A stretch of 64,000 bases of DNA from Erythrophleum ivorense (Eukaryota; Streptophyta; Magnoliopsida; Fabales; Fabaceae), in NCBI GenBank assembly GCA_026724425.1, contig JAIUCV010000011.1, positions 5,539,501-5,603,500 of the forward strand, read 5' to 3'. Numbering within the stretch: position 1 is the first letter of the stretch; the number at the start of each line of letters is the position of its first letter. The notes beneath the pieces were generated by a model, which was not told the DNA's origin, searched no databases, and saw only the letters and a list, made by a program, of their open reading frames with translations. The translations under genes and the position numbers were made by a program. This document shows positions 1 to 13,200 of this stretch, one piece after another.

Positions 1-102
1 TTTTTTATGTTGAGTTCAGTAGAAAATTCTAGATGTTCTCTTAAATCAGTTTTATTGAATCCTAAGAACTTTTACAATGTTATATAAATTGTGTAATTTC
101 AG

Positions 103-465
103 AAAATAAATGCAATCAATAATCAGTATGAAGAAAAATTGGCAGCACTTCGAGCTCGGCATGCCAGTAGCAGAGGTGAATTTCTTCAAAGAGAATCAAA
201 AGCAAGACAACACCAGTACCAGCAAACCATAAGGGATCCTCACCCAAGTAGTGGAATGCCTCCCAGTGATCCTCATGGTTACAGTTCTGCTATTGCTTCC
301 GCAGCCATTGGAGAAATGCAACGAGGCTATACAGCAAATCACCTTGATCGTTACAGAGAGCGTGCTCGGTTTCTTGGAGGAGGTGCAACAGTTCAAGAAT
401 TTGAGCCCAGGGGGACATATCCTGGGGGCCGTGTTTATGACACCGGCTCACGCCACTACAATTGA
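103..465 (+). CDS. 3'-terminal exon of an unidentified plant gene
   Basis: The frame is open from the AG acceptor at 101-102 to the TGA at 463-465, giving 120 residues; bases 1-102 read as the end of an intron. The N-terminal third (KINAINNQYEEKLAALRARH and on) is charged and rich in Arg, Glu and Gln, consistent with a coiled coil. The rest is rich in Gly, Pro and Tyr and ends in YPGGRVYDTGSRHYN. The composition suggests a conserved nuclear or RNA-associated plant protein, but I do not recognise the family and assign no function. The upstream exons are outside the window. A possible poly(A) signal AATAAA lies at 696-701. The reading frame and acceptor are clear; identity is open. Confidence 0.7.
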   Translation, partial: KINAINNQYEEKLAALRARHASSRGEFLQRESKARQHQYQQTIRDPHPSSGMPPSDPHGYSSAIASAAIGEMQRGYTANHLDRYRERARFLGGGATVQEFEPRGTYPGGRVYDTGSRHYN

Positions 466-790
466 GTTGCCCTTTGTTCAAATTAAACTGCCTATACAGA
501 TGTATCAGTGATATTCAATGATCTGTGTCTATGAAACTGTATCTTACCATTTTTATTTCCCCAAAACTAGGGTTTCTGGTTAGCTCTATATAAGCTGACA
601 CCCGGAAGCATGTTAATAATCACTAGGAAAATTTATGATGTAAATTTTCACATCTAAAGACTTATTTTCCTAGATTGAAAAGAGAAATAGATTTTAATAA
701 AAATTTATCAACCTATAGAGGGATTATTTAGTTTTTGTCAAGTAAATACACGATACCGGGTTCCAGAGTTATTCTTTTAAGCACTAGATT

Positions 791-917
791 ATGTGTTCTC
801 AACTTTACATTCGTGTTGGGCACCCCATTTATGTGTTCTCAACGTATTTGTGTTTATGGAAGGCAGTAACATTGTAGAAAATGTTGGCTGTTTGTGTTTA
901 TGGAAGGCAGTAACATT
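791..917. repeat. Local direct duplications downstream of the first gene
   Basis: A 13-bp word, ATGTGTTCTCAAC, occurs at 791-803 and 831-843. A perfect 27-bp direct repeat follows at 847-873 and 891-917 (period 44, core GTTTATGGAAGGCAGTAAC). These look like recent small tandem duplications in 3'-flanking DNA. Two copies only, so this is not an array. Confidence 0.8.
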
Positions 918-1450
918 CACATTCTGAGTCCATGAAAATTTCTAAATAGACTTGGTTTAATGAATATATAAATATGTCAGATTTATATATTTATTTATGA
1001 TTATTTAAGTTTATTTATCCTTTTTAGTCTAAATTAACGTAGTGTTTGGATGGGGTGATTATTGGAGGGAAAAGAAAGGAAGGGAGAGAAAACGGAGATT
1101 TCTCCCGTTTGGGTTAAGGAGAAATCGGGGGAGAGAAGAGACTCGCAGGAGAAAAGTACAATGGGTTCCACGTACAATTTTTCCCCCCGAATTTGGAGAG
1201 ATTGGGAGAGAAAACGCGTTCGGTGATAATTATTTTCAAAATTATCCTTTTTTATTCCAGTAAAATGTCCGGCGGATCTCGTTAAACGCATATATAAATT
1301 AGGTTATCTTTTCCATTTTATTGTTACAGCTACTCAAATCATATTATCAAAAATAGGCGTAAAACCAAATTATAAATAATAATAAAATTGTAAAATATCA
1401 AACTATCGAAAATACAGGTAAAATCAAATTATATGTGTTAATGAAAGAAT

Positions 1451-1775
1451 AGGAAAAAAAATTAAAGAAAATAGATGTAAAATGAAATTGCAAATAATAA
1501 TGAAATGACAAATCGTAAAATCAAATTATAAATATTAGGATAGGAAAAAAATTAAAGAAAATAGATGTAAAATGAAATTACAAATAATAATGAAATGACA
1601 AATCGTAAAATCAAATTATAAATATTAATTAAGGGATAGAAAAAAAATTAAAGGAATAGATGTAAAATAAAATTACAAATAATAATAAAATGACAAATCA
1701 TAAAATCAAATTATAAATGTTAATTAAGGAATAGAAAAAGAAATTTTAAAAAAACAGATGTAAAGTCAAATTATA
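1451..1775. repeat. About four tandem copies of a 91-96-bp AT-rich unit
   Basis: Copies begin near 1451, 1542, 1638 and 1732. Each runs from an AGGAAAAAAATT-type word through ATAGATGTAAAATGAAATT to TAAAATCAAATTATAAAT. The first two copies are nearly identical; the fourth is degenerate. The array lies inside the 1038-2715 element. Confidence 0.8.
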
Positions 1776-1887
1776 AATGATAATGAAAATATAAAACAAA
1801 CTATAGAAAATAAATGTAAAAGGAAATTATACATAATCAAAGAAAAAAAAAAGTTTAAAATGACGAACGCGTGGTTCTCCCTCCCCT

Positions 1888-2044
1888 GACTGGGTTGCAG
1901 TCGGACGCTCTGTCTGACTGCATTACAGTCGGACAGAGGTCCGACTGCCATGCAGTGGGACCAGGTTATCCTACTGCATTGCAGTCGGACATTGGTCCGA
2001 CCAACTGCTGGTCGAACCTACGTCCGACTGCTTTGCAATCAGAC
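1888..2044. repeat. Array of GCAGTCGGAC / GTCCGACTGC words in both orientations
   Basis: Within about 155 bp the 10-mer GCAGTCGGAC, its reverse complement GTCCGACTGC and close variants recur at least seven times, spaced about 15-25 bp apart. The block is clearly GC-richer than the AT-rich sequence around it, and words in opposite orientation can form many local hairpins. It sits in the middle of the 1038-2715 element. Function unknown; it could be a subterminal-type binding array or an expanded internal repeat. Confidence 0.8.
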
Positions 2045-2718
2045 AAGATTCTTCATATGAGGACGAAGCAACAATCAATCGTGCATTCTTATTTGTTTTT
2101 ATATATACATATATACTTATTTATGCAAAAAAGCGATAATAACATTTATGTTATAACCAAAATTTATGTGATTATCTATATATTCTATTTTACTTAACTA
2201 AACATATTTTTATTATGTTAAAATATGTTATACTAATAATATATTTTTATTATGCTAAAATATTTAGGTGGGTGGATTAAATTTATTATATATTAATAAT
2301 AAATAATTATTACGTTAAAATGTATGTCTAATCAAATTTTTACACCTGACGGATGAAGGTGGACAAATTTGAATATTATATTACCATTGCTAGTTTTTAA
2401 ATTATTCTTTAAAAAAAAATTTCTACACGTTTGAAAAATAAAAAATTAATCAAATCCGGAGAATTACATTTATCCATAGCCGGAAAAAGAGAAAAAAAAA
2501 AGAAAAAGAGAAAAAAAAAGAAAAAGTCATTCAGTACAATTTGAAGGGTAAAATTGTCTAAAAAAACAGTTACATTTGTTTTCTCTCCCCCTCTCTCCAC
2601 GTTGCATCCAAACGGGAGAAGAGAAACTTCCTTCTCCGCCCCTCCCTCTCCCCTACTTTCCTCTTCGCTTCTCTCCCCCTCCACTTTTCTCCCCCTCCCC
2701 CATCCAAACGAAGCGTAA

Positions 2719-4090
2719 GGAATACAATCTTTTGGTCAACATCATTTGCACCAAACAACATTTAAGAGGAGTGGAAGGTGTGGCTCGAATTTGCTAATGT
2801 CTTAATCAAGGAAATCTTTTTGGAAGACAATTTCAGTAATTAATTCTGTATATTAAATAATAATAATTTTAATTGTAAAAAAAGTTTTGATTTAATTAGT
2901 TTAGTAGTATTTAATGATATATGTTTTTCAAAAGGATCTTATACAACAAAATTAGGTGTCATTTTCAACTCATGACTATTTCTCCACTATGGTGGTATTT
3001 TCACTATTTTGATTCCTCCTTTATTTTGTTTTGTTTGGTATTGCTTTTCACTGGATTGGTATATTAGATATCTCATCCTTATATCTAAATTAAACCTAAG
3101 TATATTTAAGATCGAGTAATGTTAAACCTAGTCTGATTTTTTTCTACTTGGTGCAAATAAGACGTCCTGTTGAAGAGAGAGAGAGAGAGAAGAAATAGTG
3201 GACGGAAGGAGATTAAATAAATCTTATATATAATTAGACACTTTTGCTCTTTTTGTGTTATTCTCTCTTTTTATCTTTTTTTAATAAAATAATGTATTGA
3301 ATAAAAAAAGATCCAAATTAAATGTTACACATATAGATAATTATTAACTATCATAAAAAATAAATATTTCAAATAAAATATAAGTAATTTTTTTCTATTT
3401 TTTTAAGTGGCAAATGAAATATTAACTTAGTGATGAAGATTAGCTTACTCAAGTAAAGAAATAAAAATTTGTATTGAGGCGAAAAGCAGAAAATTTTAAA
3501 ACAAGATTTATTTTTCTCATAAAATGTAATAAATTGATTTGATTGTTAATTTTAAAATTTTCTTATTTATTGTGATAAAAATACTTGGTTCTCTTACTAC
3601 ATTGTCATAATAAACTTCTCATGCCACCTGTCATTAAAATATTGTTGATTTTATTATATAATTTCCATATTAATTTAACAAATTACATAACACACTTCAA
3701 ATTGTAGTTAAATGTCAGACATAAATAGGTAAATTTTTAAATATCTGAATAAGCATAAAGTTTAAATATATGCAGTTATATCCGCATACAAACATTAATT
3801 TAATTTAAGAGTCAGTAGTTGGATTAAAAAATTAGAATTGATTTATTTTTTCATAAAAATTTTCATAGATAGTGACAATAATGTCTTTCAAGCATAGAGT
3901 CACTTAAACGTTAGTTGAATTAAAAATTTAAATAAAAATATAAATATGTATTAAAATTAAATACATTTAAGATTTGCCCGTATAAAGTATAAACATAATT
4001 TTAACAAAATAAAAAATAAGAAATATATTTAATTCGCCCTGCCCTTTGCGTGCTTATTTTTCGTTACAGAAAATTTTTCAATTTTTCCAC
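2719..4090. other. Upstream region of the UBP8-like gene, no gene seen
   Basis: AT-rich non-coding sequence with no frame resembling a protein. A short (GA)n tract lies near 3175-3190. Otherwise nothing stands out. Confidence 0.6.
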
Positions 4091-4091
4091 A

Positions 4092-4098
4092 TATAAAT
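4092..4098 (+). promoter_or_regulatory. Candidate TATA box of the UBP8-like gene
   Basis: TATAAAT lies 176 bp before the start codon. It is followed by a CT-rich leader (4180-4270, many TCTCTC runs), as is common in plant 5' UTRs. This would put transcription start near 4125. Sequence-only inference; no other TATA-like site is better placed. Confidence 0.35.
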
Positions 4099-4273
4099 CA
4101 CGAAGTTTTACTTATCGATGTATTTTTCCCTCCGTGTATCCTCTTCACAGAAAAGCTCCACTTGTTTCTCTGCAAATCCGCCATTCTCTGCTTTCTCTCT
4201 TTCTCTCTCCTTTGGTCTTGAAATGATCTGCATTTTCCGAAGCAATTCCTGAATTCCTCTCTCTCTCTCTGCG

Positions 4274-7200
4274 ATGGATAGTCCCTCCGAAGATTTCTCC
4301 GACAGCACTCAACGCCCTGAAGACAACGACCAGCGAGTCTACTTCGTTCCTTATAGGTCTCTTCGCTTTCCAGATTCACTCTTTTGTCACTTCAATTCTA
4401 TACTTTTCTCACCAACTTTTTCGAATCTGAACTAAATTTCAACTCTCATTCTAGTGTCGCCATTTGGGCTCGTTTGGTTTTCAATAAATTGCACATAAAT
4501 CCCAATTAGTGAAAGCAAGTTTGAGAATGGCTATTCAAAGTGGATGATTAACTGCCAAACGAAAACAATAAAGAGAAATCAAGTTGCGGCTTAATTGCTT
4601 GCCTCTATATGTCAGCTTTTTATCTTTTTCACTATTTAGTATCAGCCAGTGTATCGGTTTTCTGCGTTATTTTCACTTTGATGTGATCAAGAGAGTGGGT
4701 TTAGGGGTTACGGATGACTTGCGTGTTTCAGGTGGTGGAAGGATGCGCAGGATTCAATTCCTGGAGACTCAGATGGGAAGAGAGGGATCGTGTATACGGC
4801 TTTTCCATGTTCATCCTATGCCGGTCCTATGAAGATTATCAATAACATTTTCAACTCGGATCTTGTATTCAATCTTAGGAGAGAGGATGATTCAGCACAG
4901 AATCGTGAAGATGGTGAAGCGGGAGTGTCTGGGCGGGACTTTGCTTTGGTGCCTGGGGATATGTGGTTGCAGGCACTGAAGTGGTGAGTGGTTTAAACTT
5001 ACCTTCCGCCCTCCCCTCTTCTGTCTCTCCCTCTTCTGGTGTTTTGAGGATTGCACTTGAGTGTGTAGAGAGATGGTTGCAATAAAACTGTATGAGTAGT
5101 TAGAATGTGAACTGTTGCAAGTCTTTAACTACACCTGTACTTTGAGTCCCATTAGCTTTGGGCAATTTAGATAGCTGGCTTGACAATGTTTCTGCCGTGT
5201 GAAATTCTCCTAGGTTTTCAAAATTATGGTTTATGTTGTGACTTTTTGCTTATGCTATCTGAATAGTTTTCTCACTCTGTGTATAACATATGAACGTCCT
5301 TTGTACCACAGTCAAACAATTCCTATGCAAAATCATCATTGACTATGCTTCCATTAAATTTAAGATCAAATTGGAATTTTAAGTTATTTGCCAACTGATG
5401 TGAAGCCACACACATGCATGGTAGTATTTGACCAATATGTCACAAAATGACGTGTCTCTCGATCTAATTGTGGTTTTTGTTTGACAATTTCATGTAAATT
5501 TCTGTTACTTGTTTCAATAGTTCCTTCATTGCGATGACGTGGTTTGCTTACATTTTTCTTCCAAACATGAGAGGGAGACCCTTGTATTTATTAATTGGAT
5601 CATAGTCGTTTTACTGAAATACTCTTTCAATTATTCAGTGAGTGGGAGAATGAATCAAGTCAGAGATGTTTGTATGGAAACATTGTTGCATTATATAATC
5701 ATTAAGGATTTGTAAGTTTAAAGAAAATGACACAAATAATTTTTGACTCCGATAATTTGTTATATGTCTCTGTTTTCTTGTAGTATCTATACTCCATACT
5801 TAATATAAAATTTCAAGTAATGAATGTTATAGTTATATAAATGAATGGGTGAGTGCTGGTTTCTTTTATGTTCTTTTATTAAAAACAGTATTAATTTTTA
5901 ATGTTGATTTGAGATTAAAAGTGGTGCATATCCCCTGATGAAACTGATTAAATTTTTCTTGTATTTAGAATATTAAGTTTGTTAATACATTCCTTATCAC
6001 GTGCTTTGAAATTTCATTAGGCATAGTGATTCAAAAAATACAATGAAGGATGGTAAAGTCTTTTCAGCTACAGAGGATGATATGGCAGATGTCTATCCTT
6101 TACAGCTCAGGCTTTCTGTTCAGAGGGAAACAAACTCATTGGGAGTAAGAATAAGCAAAAAGGTAAGCCTCTCTCTCTCTCTCTCTCTCTGTGCGCTATC
6201 CTTGTTTGCTTTTAGAATTGCTCTCGTCTAAGAGGTGCTGTAGCTAGTAGACATGCATTTGAATTGATCAGCCTCCTTTATTTGGTCTAATTGTGTAGTT
6301 ATATTTTTTCATGGAATGTTGGAGGAGATAGATGTACATAATGAATCTATTGCTAGATCTACATAATGAATCTATTGCATTAACTTTGCTTTTGTAATCC
6401 ATTAAAGATGATTGGAAATGATAATATCTCTACTGGAACATTTACTATCTATAATTATTGATAATGTCATCTTATTCGGTGCATCAGGGTGTTTGGGTGG
6501 GTTTCTGACCTTGAGTTTTAAGGCAACAATAAACACAACTGAAGTATGTTGTCATTTTTGGATAGTTTGGTCCAATACAAGTGCTTTTATATTCACATAT
6601 TATTGGTAAATCATGGTTGTCATTGTTAAAGTGTTCCCCCCCCCCCCCCCTCTTTAATTTTGGTAAGTTCTAAGCTGTTATTCCATTTTTTTCCCTTATT
6701 TGTAGGACAATGCAATTGAGCTCTTTAAAAGATCCTGCAAGATATTCTGTGTGGATTCAGAGATGGTAATGAAATATTCAATTTACAATTTTACTTATTG
6801 AAGAAAATCTTTGTTTAGCAATCTATCTATTACTACGAGAAAGGGATGCCTTTCTAACCTGTTATTGCAGTTACGCATTTGGGACTTTTCAGGTCAGACA
6901 ACCTTGTTTCTTTTTAATGACAAAAGTAAGGTCCTCAAAGACTGTCAAAGACAATCTGATCAGGAGGTAAGTGGTTGTGTGTTTGGAAGACCAATATTCT
7001 CTGTTTATGCTTCTATTTCTTTGTGCTTTATCTTCATGTTTCAGAATTTGCTTCAAGTTATTCCCAGTTTCGTGAGTAAGCTCTGTTATGTGCAATACCG
7101 CTTTGGTAATTTAGCAAGCTATTAACTAAAGCATCAATGTTTTTAGATATTTTGACTGTTGGATACTGTTAGTTTTGAATTTCTGGAAAAAGAAGGCCAT

Positions 7201-10200
7201 GAAGGTTTAATATCACAAGTTCTTATGCAATTTTAGGGCTTTTCTTCCTAGATGTGATTCTCCTCTAGGATTCATTTCCTAGTTCATTTCATACAATTGA
7301 TAGCTTTGTAGGAACTTTATGCAAGTGAATATGTTTGAGGAAAACCAATATCGCCATAATGACATGTGACATTGGCATTTATTGCTTTGATGAATGAAAG
7401 CTCTGTTAGTCTCATTCACTTGATGTGGAAGACATATCTATTGAGTTCAGGCACATTGGGTTGATTCATATATGGTCAGACATCTGTTTACACAACTATT
7501 TACCATGAGTTTTGTTAATAAGCTAGGTAGTTCCTTAAGACTGTCCTTATAAAAAGAAGAAAGAGGGGGGGGGGGGGGGGGAACCTCCTCTCACTAGTTT
7601 TTTGTCAGTAATTGTAGTTGTTAACTTTTGGTTTGCTGCTTCTCTGTCAATCTGTGGCCAAGAAATTAGATTTGTAGATGGAAATTCATTGATTGGTTAC
7701 TGTAGTTTTATCATCTTATGTAGAATGTGAAAGGAAGAAAACCATAATTTCTTTAAGTTGATAACTTGTGTTTCTTGCATGCTTCAAATATTAATTTCTA
7801 TCATATTTTTGCTATTATTACTTCTTTTTTGTGTCTTGACTGGGGAAAATTCAATGTGTATGAATTATGATAATGGCTTGACTTAGAATCATAGGCTGTG
7901 TGGACACCTTTTGTTCCATATTGATGTGTGGCTCTGAATGATATACAGATTTTGCTGGAGTTACAAGTTTATGGGTTGTCAGATTCAATGAAACGTAGGG
8001 AAGGGAGAAAAGATGATATGGCAGGTTTTTCTGGTGGTACTTCACTGAAGATGAACGGTAGTGCCAGCAGTATGAATTCCAATTGCACACATGCCAATTC
8101 TTGGACTTTCTCTTCAGGCCCTGGTGAAGCTGGTTCCTTGGGATTAACTGGATTACAAAACCTAGGAAATACTTGCTTCATGAACAGTGCACTTCAGTGC
8201 TTAGCACACACACCAAAGATTGTTGATTATTTTCTTGGAGATTATGGTAGAGAAATAAATCATGATAACCCATTGGGAATGGATGTATGTCTAGCTTCTT
8301 TCAATTATTTTAGCTTGATATTTTAAGCAAGTATCTGTCTTTCAGTTTTTTATTCATTTCTTGATATATTTGTCTTTGCTAGGGTGAAATAGCTTTGGCT
8401 TTTGGAGATTTAATAAGGAAGTTATGGGCTCCTGGAGCAAGTCCAGTGGCTCCAAGAATGTTCAAATCAAAGCTTGCTCGATTTGCACCTCAGTTTAGTG
8501 GATTTAATCAACATGATTCCCAAGTTAGTGCATCTTGTTCTTTCTTTCCTTCTTTCTCAGGGTTTTAACTTCAGAGGTTTATGTCTCATGTACCCTTCCC
8601 TTGTTATGATTGTTTGTCCCACAGGAGCTTCTGGCTTTTTTGTTGGATGGACTCCATGAAGATCTAAATCGTGTTAAATGCAAGCCTTATGTAGAAGCCA
8701 AGGATGGAGATAATCGACCAGATGAAGAGGTAGCTGATGAATATTGGCATAATCATTTGGCGCGCAATGATTCTATCATTGTTGATGTGTGCCAAGTATG
8801 TTCCCATCTCATTTTATGCAATTGTATGATTGAAGAATCCCAATTTCGTGGTGGTTGTTAGTATTTAATCATGGATTCCTCTATACCACATCTAGGATTT
8901 ACTAAGAAATGTTTAAGTGTAGCATAGAAAATTACTTAAAATGGTTCAACCCAGTGCTGTGAGCAATTGGCTATGAGTAATTATGAGGTCTTTCTTCCTG
9001 TCATGTCAAATTTTTATGTTTGCCATAAAACATTATTGGTGATTATTCCTTACTATATTTGTAACTTAGAATTATAATGAACTTAGCCATGGTACTATTA
9101 GGGTAAACTATATACATTGAGATATCTTAGAGGGATTTTTTTTTTTTTTTTAATTTCAATTATATGATTTAAATGTCATATTTGCTTTGGAAAATGTTTG
9201 TTAACTTGCATAAAAATTTCCTTAAACAGATAAAAATTTGTGGTAGAAGCTAATTGTAAAAAGAGGTAGGATAATAAGAAAACCTGTTAGAATTTTAAAA
9301 TCATTTACAGTGTGGTTTTCTTCTACTGCAGCACTTCTATACTTTGCTTTCCCTTGGTTTTCTTAATTGAAAGGGATCAGAGATTGAGGGATTAGAAACC
9401 TAGTAAATATGGTCCAAATAGAAATTTGATATCTACTTATTATTATTCTAATAAAACTGAGATTGAAATTTGCTGTCTTTTTTTATATGTTCATGAGAGC
9501 TAGTCTATTTACTTCATTCTTCCTAATGGTTGCTTTGTTTACCAGTACCACTTTACCTTATTGATCACATGCATCATTTTATGCAGGGTCAATATAAATC
9601 AACATTAGTTTGTCCTGCATGTAGAAAGGTCTCTGTGACATTTGATCCATTCATGTACTTATCATTACCGCTACCTTCAACAACAATGCGGACTATGACT
9701 TTAACCGTTATGAGTACTGATGGAATCACACAATTATTGCCGTATACTGTTTCTGTCCCAAAACATGGGAGATTTGAAGATCTGATCAGAGCTTTGAGCA
9801 TTGCTTGTTCTTTGGGGGCTGATGAGACCATATTAGTGGCTGAGGTATATTGTTTCAGTTTTAAATTCTTTCCTTTCTTCTCTATTGAGTTTCCTTTATG
9901 GATACAGACCAATGCTGTGCAAAACCTATGTATCTGAAACTAGGGTTTTGTTACAGATATACAACAACCGCATCATACGTTTTCTTGAAGAACCAGCTGA
10001 TTTGTTATCCTTAATCAGAGATGATGACCGACTGGTTGCTTACCGATTTATGAGGGATGTTGGGAATGCCCCTTTGGTTGTCTTTATAAATCAGCGGTTG
10101 GAGGAGTAAGTCAATATATTTCTATTCATATTGGTGATCTTTAATTTGGTTTACTTGTCTGATGCAAAATATTAGACAGTTGGGGGTATCATTTCTCATT

Positions 10201-13200
10201 AGCTAGTTTGTATTAAACTCTTTTTAATCAGTTTTAGTTTAAAATAATTGGAATAGCTCATCAATTTTCTGAAAACCATACTGGCTAACCTTTCAAAAGA
10301 AACAATTGGAAACATGCATAAATACAGCACCCAAAAAATAAAAATGATGAGCCATTGATTTGGACCAGAGCCTGTTGATTTATTTGATCCAGACGCACAT
10401 TGCTGAGGTAGTTGTCAACCTGATAGCTTTATATTATGCCAACTTATCACCAGGCTTTGCTGTTAAGGTGCTTGATCCTAACAATCATGACTCCAATGCA
10501 ATTAAGTTTCTTGCAAAAGCCAACCAATTGTGCCCAATATGAAAACAAATTAGTTGTCCCATGGAAAAAGACGTGTATAGGTCAATTCTCATTCCATTGA
10601 GCTTCCTCACAGTGTGGGGCTTGTATCTGTTATGATCTCAATCGGTTAGCAATTATTATTGACAATAATACCATTGGAGTTTATTGCAACATAGTCTGAG
10701 TTAGTACATTAAATAGATTTTCTAAATTGATATTTCATTCCACATTAATGGTTAATGTGAATAAATAAACATGTCAATAAATGCTTGTAATTTTAGCTAG
10801 AATTCATTTATAATGTTCATTTAACATTTTAAGCCCATATTATGCATCTTTTTTCTACTCTGGTTATCTAATCACTATTCCTTCTCTATACCATGTCAAC
10901 TACTGTATCAATTCATAGAAAATTGTTTATTGCAATGATGATTTTATAAGATTTGAATGTTGTCAGACTTTCAGCTTTCCATTTGACTTGTCTTCTCATA
11001 TATAAATGGGTTACCCAAGTTGCTCTAGTTTTCATGGGATATTCACACAGAAGACCTTAAGAGGATGTTTGCTTTCTTATATTGCGGTCCTAAATTGGTA
11101 GAAAATGCAATGGCTTAAACAAGAAGTTTTTAAGAACAATTAAAGGATATGCAGTCATTTGCAGACTGAAGTATTTCATCAAACTTTTGCCTTCTTATAA
11201 TCATTAGAGCATGAGTGATTTTATTTTTGAACATCTCCCACACTATCTGAGATTTTATTTTCCATTGGTAACGCCTCATCCTATGACCTTTGGCCCCTTC
11301 AACTGAAGCCAAGGCGACAAGGACAGTGGATGAAATGGACTAGACCTTGAAGTTTCCTTCGGTAACTTCTACTAACAAAACTGCAAGGAACTTTCCCTTC
11401 TTATTTTTACCTTTGTAGTTTTAAATGTTTAGTTGACTATATTGCCAGCAGAGTCATGATGTCTGGCATTCATTAGTCACCCCCACAATCTCACAAGCCT
11501 TCAAAGAAACATGGTTAATGTATGCATGCATACTTTGTTTCACTAATCACTAGTGATTTCCTTGACTTAATATAAATTCATTGTTTACCATTATATTGTC
11601 AGGCAGTACATCCATGGGAAATTGGCTTCAAATTGGAAGGCATTTGGAATTCCTCTTGTAGCTAGGTTTTGCAATATTACGACTGGATCTGATCTCTCCA
11701 ATTTGTATCTAAAGCTGCGAAATCCATTTCTATTATCAACTGACGATGCCCTAGAAGACTCTGATGCCTCTAAGAAAACTGAAGAAGTTGCTGGAATAGA
11801 GGGGATCATAACTTCTAGTTTAGGCCCAAATGAAAATGGTTCAGACTCTCTCTCAGATGGAGGACTGGAGTTTTACCTGACAGATGAAAAGGGGGTTGTC
11901 AAAGGCTCCAAGATTTTAATGAATGAGCCACTCCCAATGAAAGGGAAGTTAAGGCAGTTGAATGTGCTTGTATGTTGGTCAGATAAACAGATTCTACAAT
12001 ATGACACACGGCGGTTTAGTTCATTACCTGAGGTTTTCAAGCCTGGCTTTCTGGCAAAGAGGCTACAAGAGTCAGTTTCTCTATACAAGTGCCTTGAAGC
12101 ATTCTTGCAAGAGGAACCACTTGGACCAGAAGATATGTGGTTAGTGACCCTTAAATCTTGAACTGCATGCTGGTACTCTGTTATGTCTGAAGGAGACAAA
12201 AATTAGCTTTTTCTGAAGTGCTGATTGGATACTCTTGTGTATCAAAGCCTAAATATTACATTACTTCTGTTCCTTGACGTTCTGATTACCTTTTTTGTAC
12301 TCTATAAAAACTGATCGGCAGCAGCCACTTGCTTAATGATTTGGATTGCTTGACTTTTTATCTGCAGTTAAATAAATTATATGTCAATCTTTTTTCTTTT
12401 CTTTTCTCTTTTTCCACTTCTAGTTAATAAAAATTTCTTTATTTCTATGTTGGAAAAGCATCTTATGAAACTGCATTTGCCAGCTGTAAATATGTGTAAA
12501 GTTTTATACTACCTGGTCATGTGTTGTTTCTTCTGTATATGAAGGTCACGTACACTCAGGACAAACCCATTTTTTATATATACTACATGTCTTTCAATTT
12601 AGATGATTATCAAAATCTATGCCATCTAGAGCATTATATCTATTGTGAACAGGTCTAACTGTCTACTAAGGTTTGGTTTTTGGTATTGTTAGGTTCTGCC
12701 CTGGCTGTAAAGTGCATCGTCAAGCTAGTAAGAAGTTAGATCTTTGGAGACTTCCTGAGATTTTGGTTATTCATCTTAAAAGGTTTCAATATAGCCGCTT
12801 CATGAAGAACAAGCTGGATACATATGTTGACTTCCCTGTTGATAATCTTGATTTGTCAGCTTATATTGCTCATAGACATGACAAGTCTTCTAACCGTTAC
12901 ATGCTTTATGCAATCAGTAACCATTATGGAAGCATGGGAGGTGGTCATTATACTGCATTTGTCCATGTAAGTGTTTGTTATTCTTTCCCAATACTTTCCT
13001 TTGTAAGCAGATAATATTGGTTGAGAAGTTTTACCAATGGATCAAAGTAATGCCTGCAAAATATAATTAAAATGCCCAAGAACTCCTAGAAAACCCAGAG
13101 TATTTTTACCATGAGAGGTTATCTTAAATATGTTTGGAGTAAACACTTCTATACTGTAGGACAAAAAAGATTTCCCATTGTTGATTGTGGATTGACTTTT

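Larger units (their letters stand above)
1038..2715. mobile_element. 1.68-kb non-autonomous TIR transposon (Harbinger/Tourist-like?)
   Basis: The ends are inverted: GTTTGGATGGGG near 1043 faces CCCCATCCAAAC ending near 2709. The similarity continues inward about 130 bp as purine-rich sequence on the left and pyrimidine-rich on the right, including a second CTCCCGTTTGG / CCAAACGGGAG pair. TAA lies just outside on both sides (1035-1037 and 2716-2718), consistent with the 3-bp duplication of PIF/Harbinger elements. The outermost few bases of the TIRs do not match, so the boundaries and superfamily are tentative. There is no transposase frame inside; the interior holds tandem and palindromic repeats annotated separately. 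It lies about 1.6 kb upstream of the UBP8-like gene. Confidence 0.65.

Noticed and set aside
847..917. CRISPR-like direct repeats
   Set aside because: Only two copies with a single 17-bp gap, in a plant genome; a simple duplication explains it.
4098..4379. 93-codon minus-strand frame over UBP8 exon 1
   Set aside because: Shadow of the CT-rich leader and first exon on the other strand.
10360..10542. 60-codon frame in UBP8 intron 10
   Set aside because: No splice sites that keep the UBP8 frame, no similarity; exons 10 and 11 join perfectly without it.
11873..12199. 108-codon minus-strand frame
   Set aside because: Antisense to UBP8 exon 11, which is certainly coding on the plus strand.
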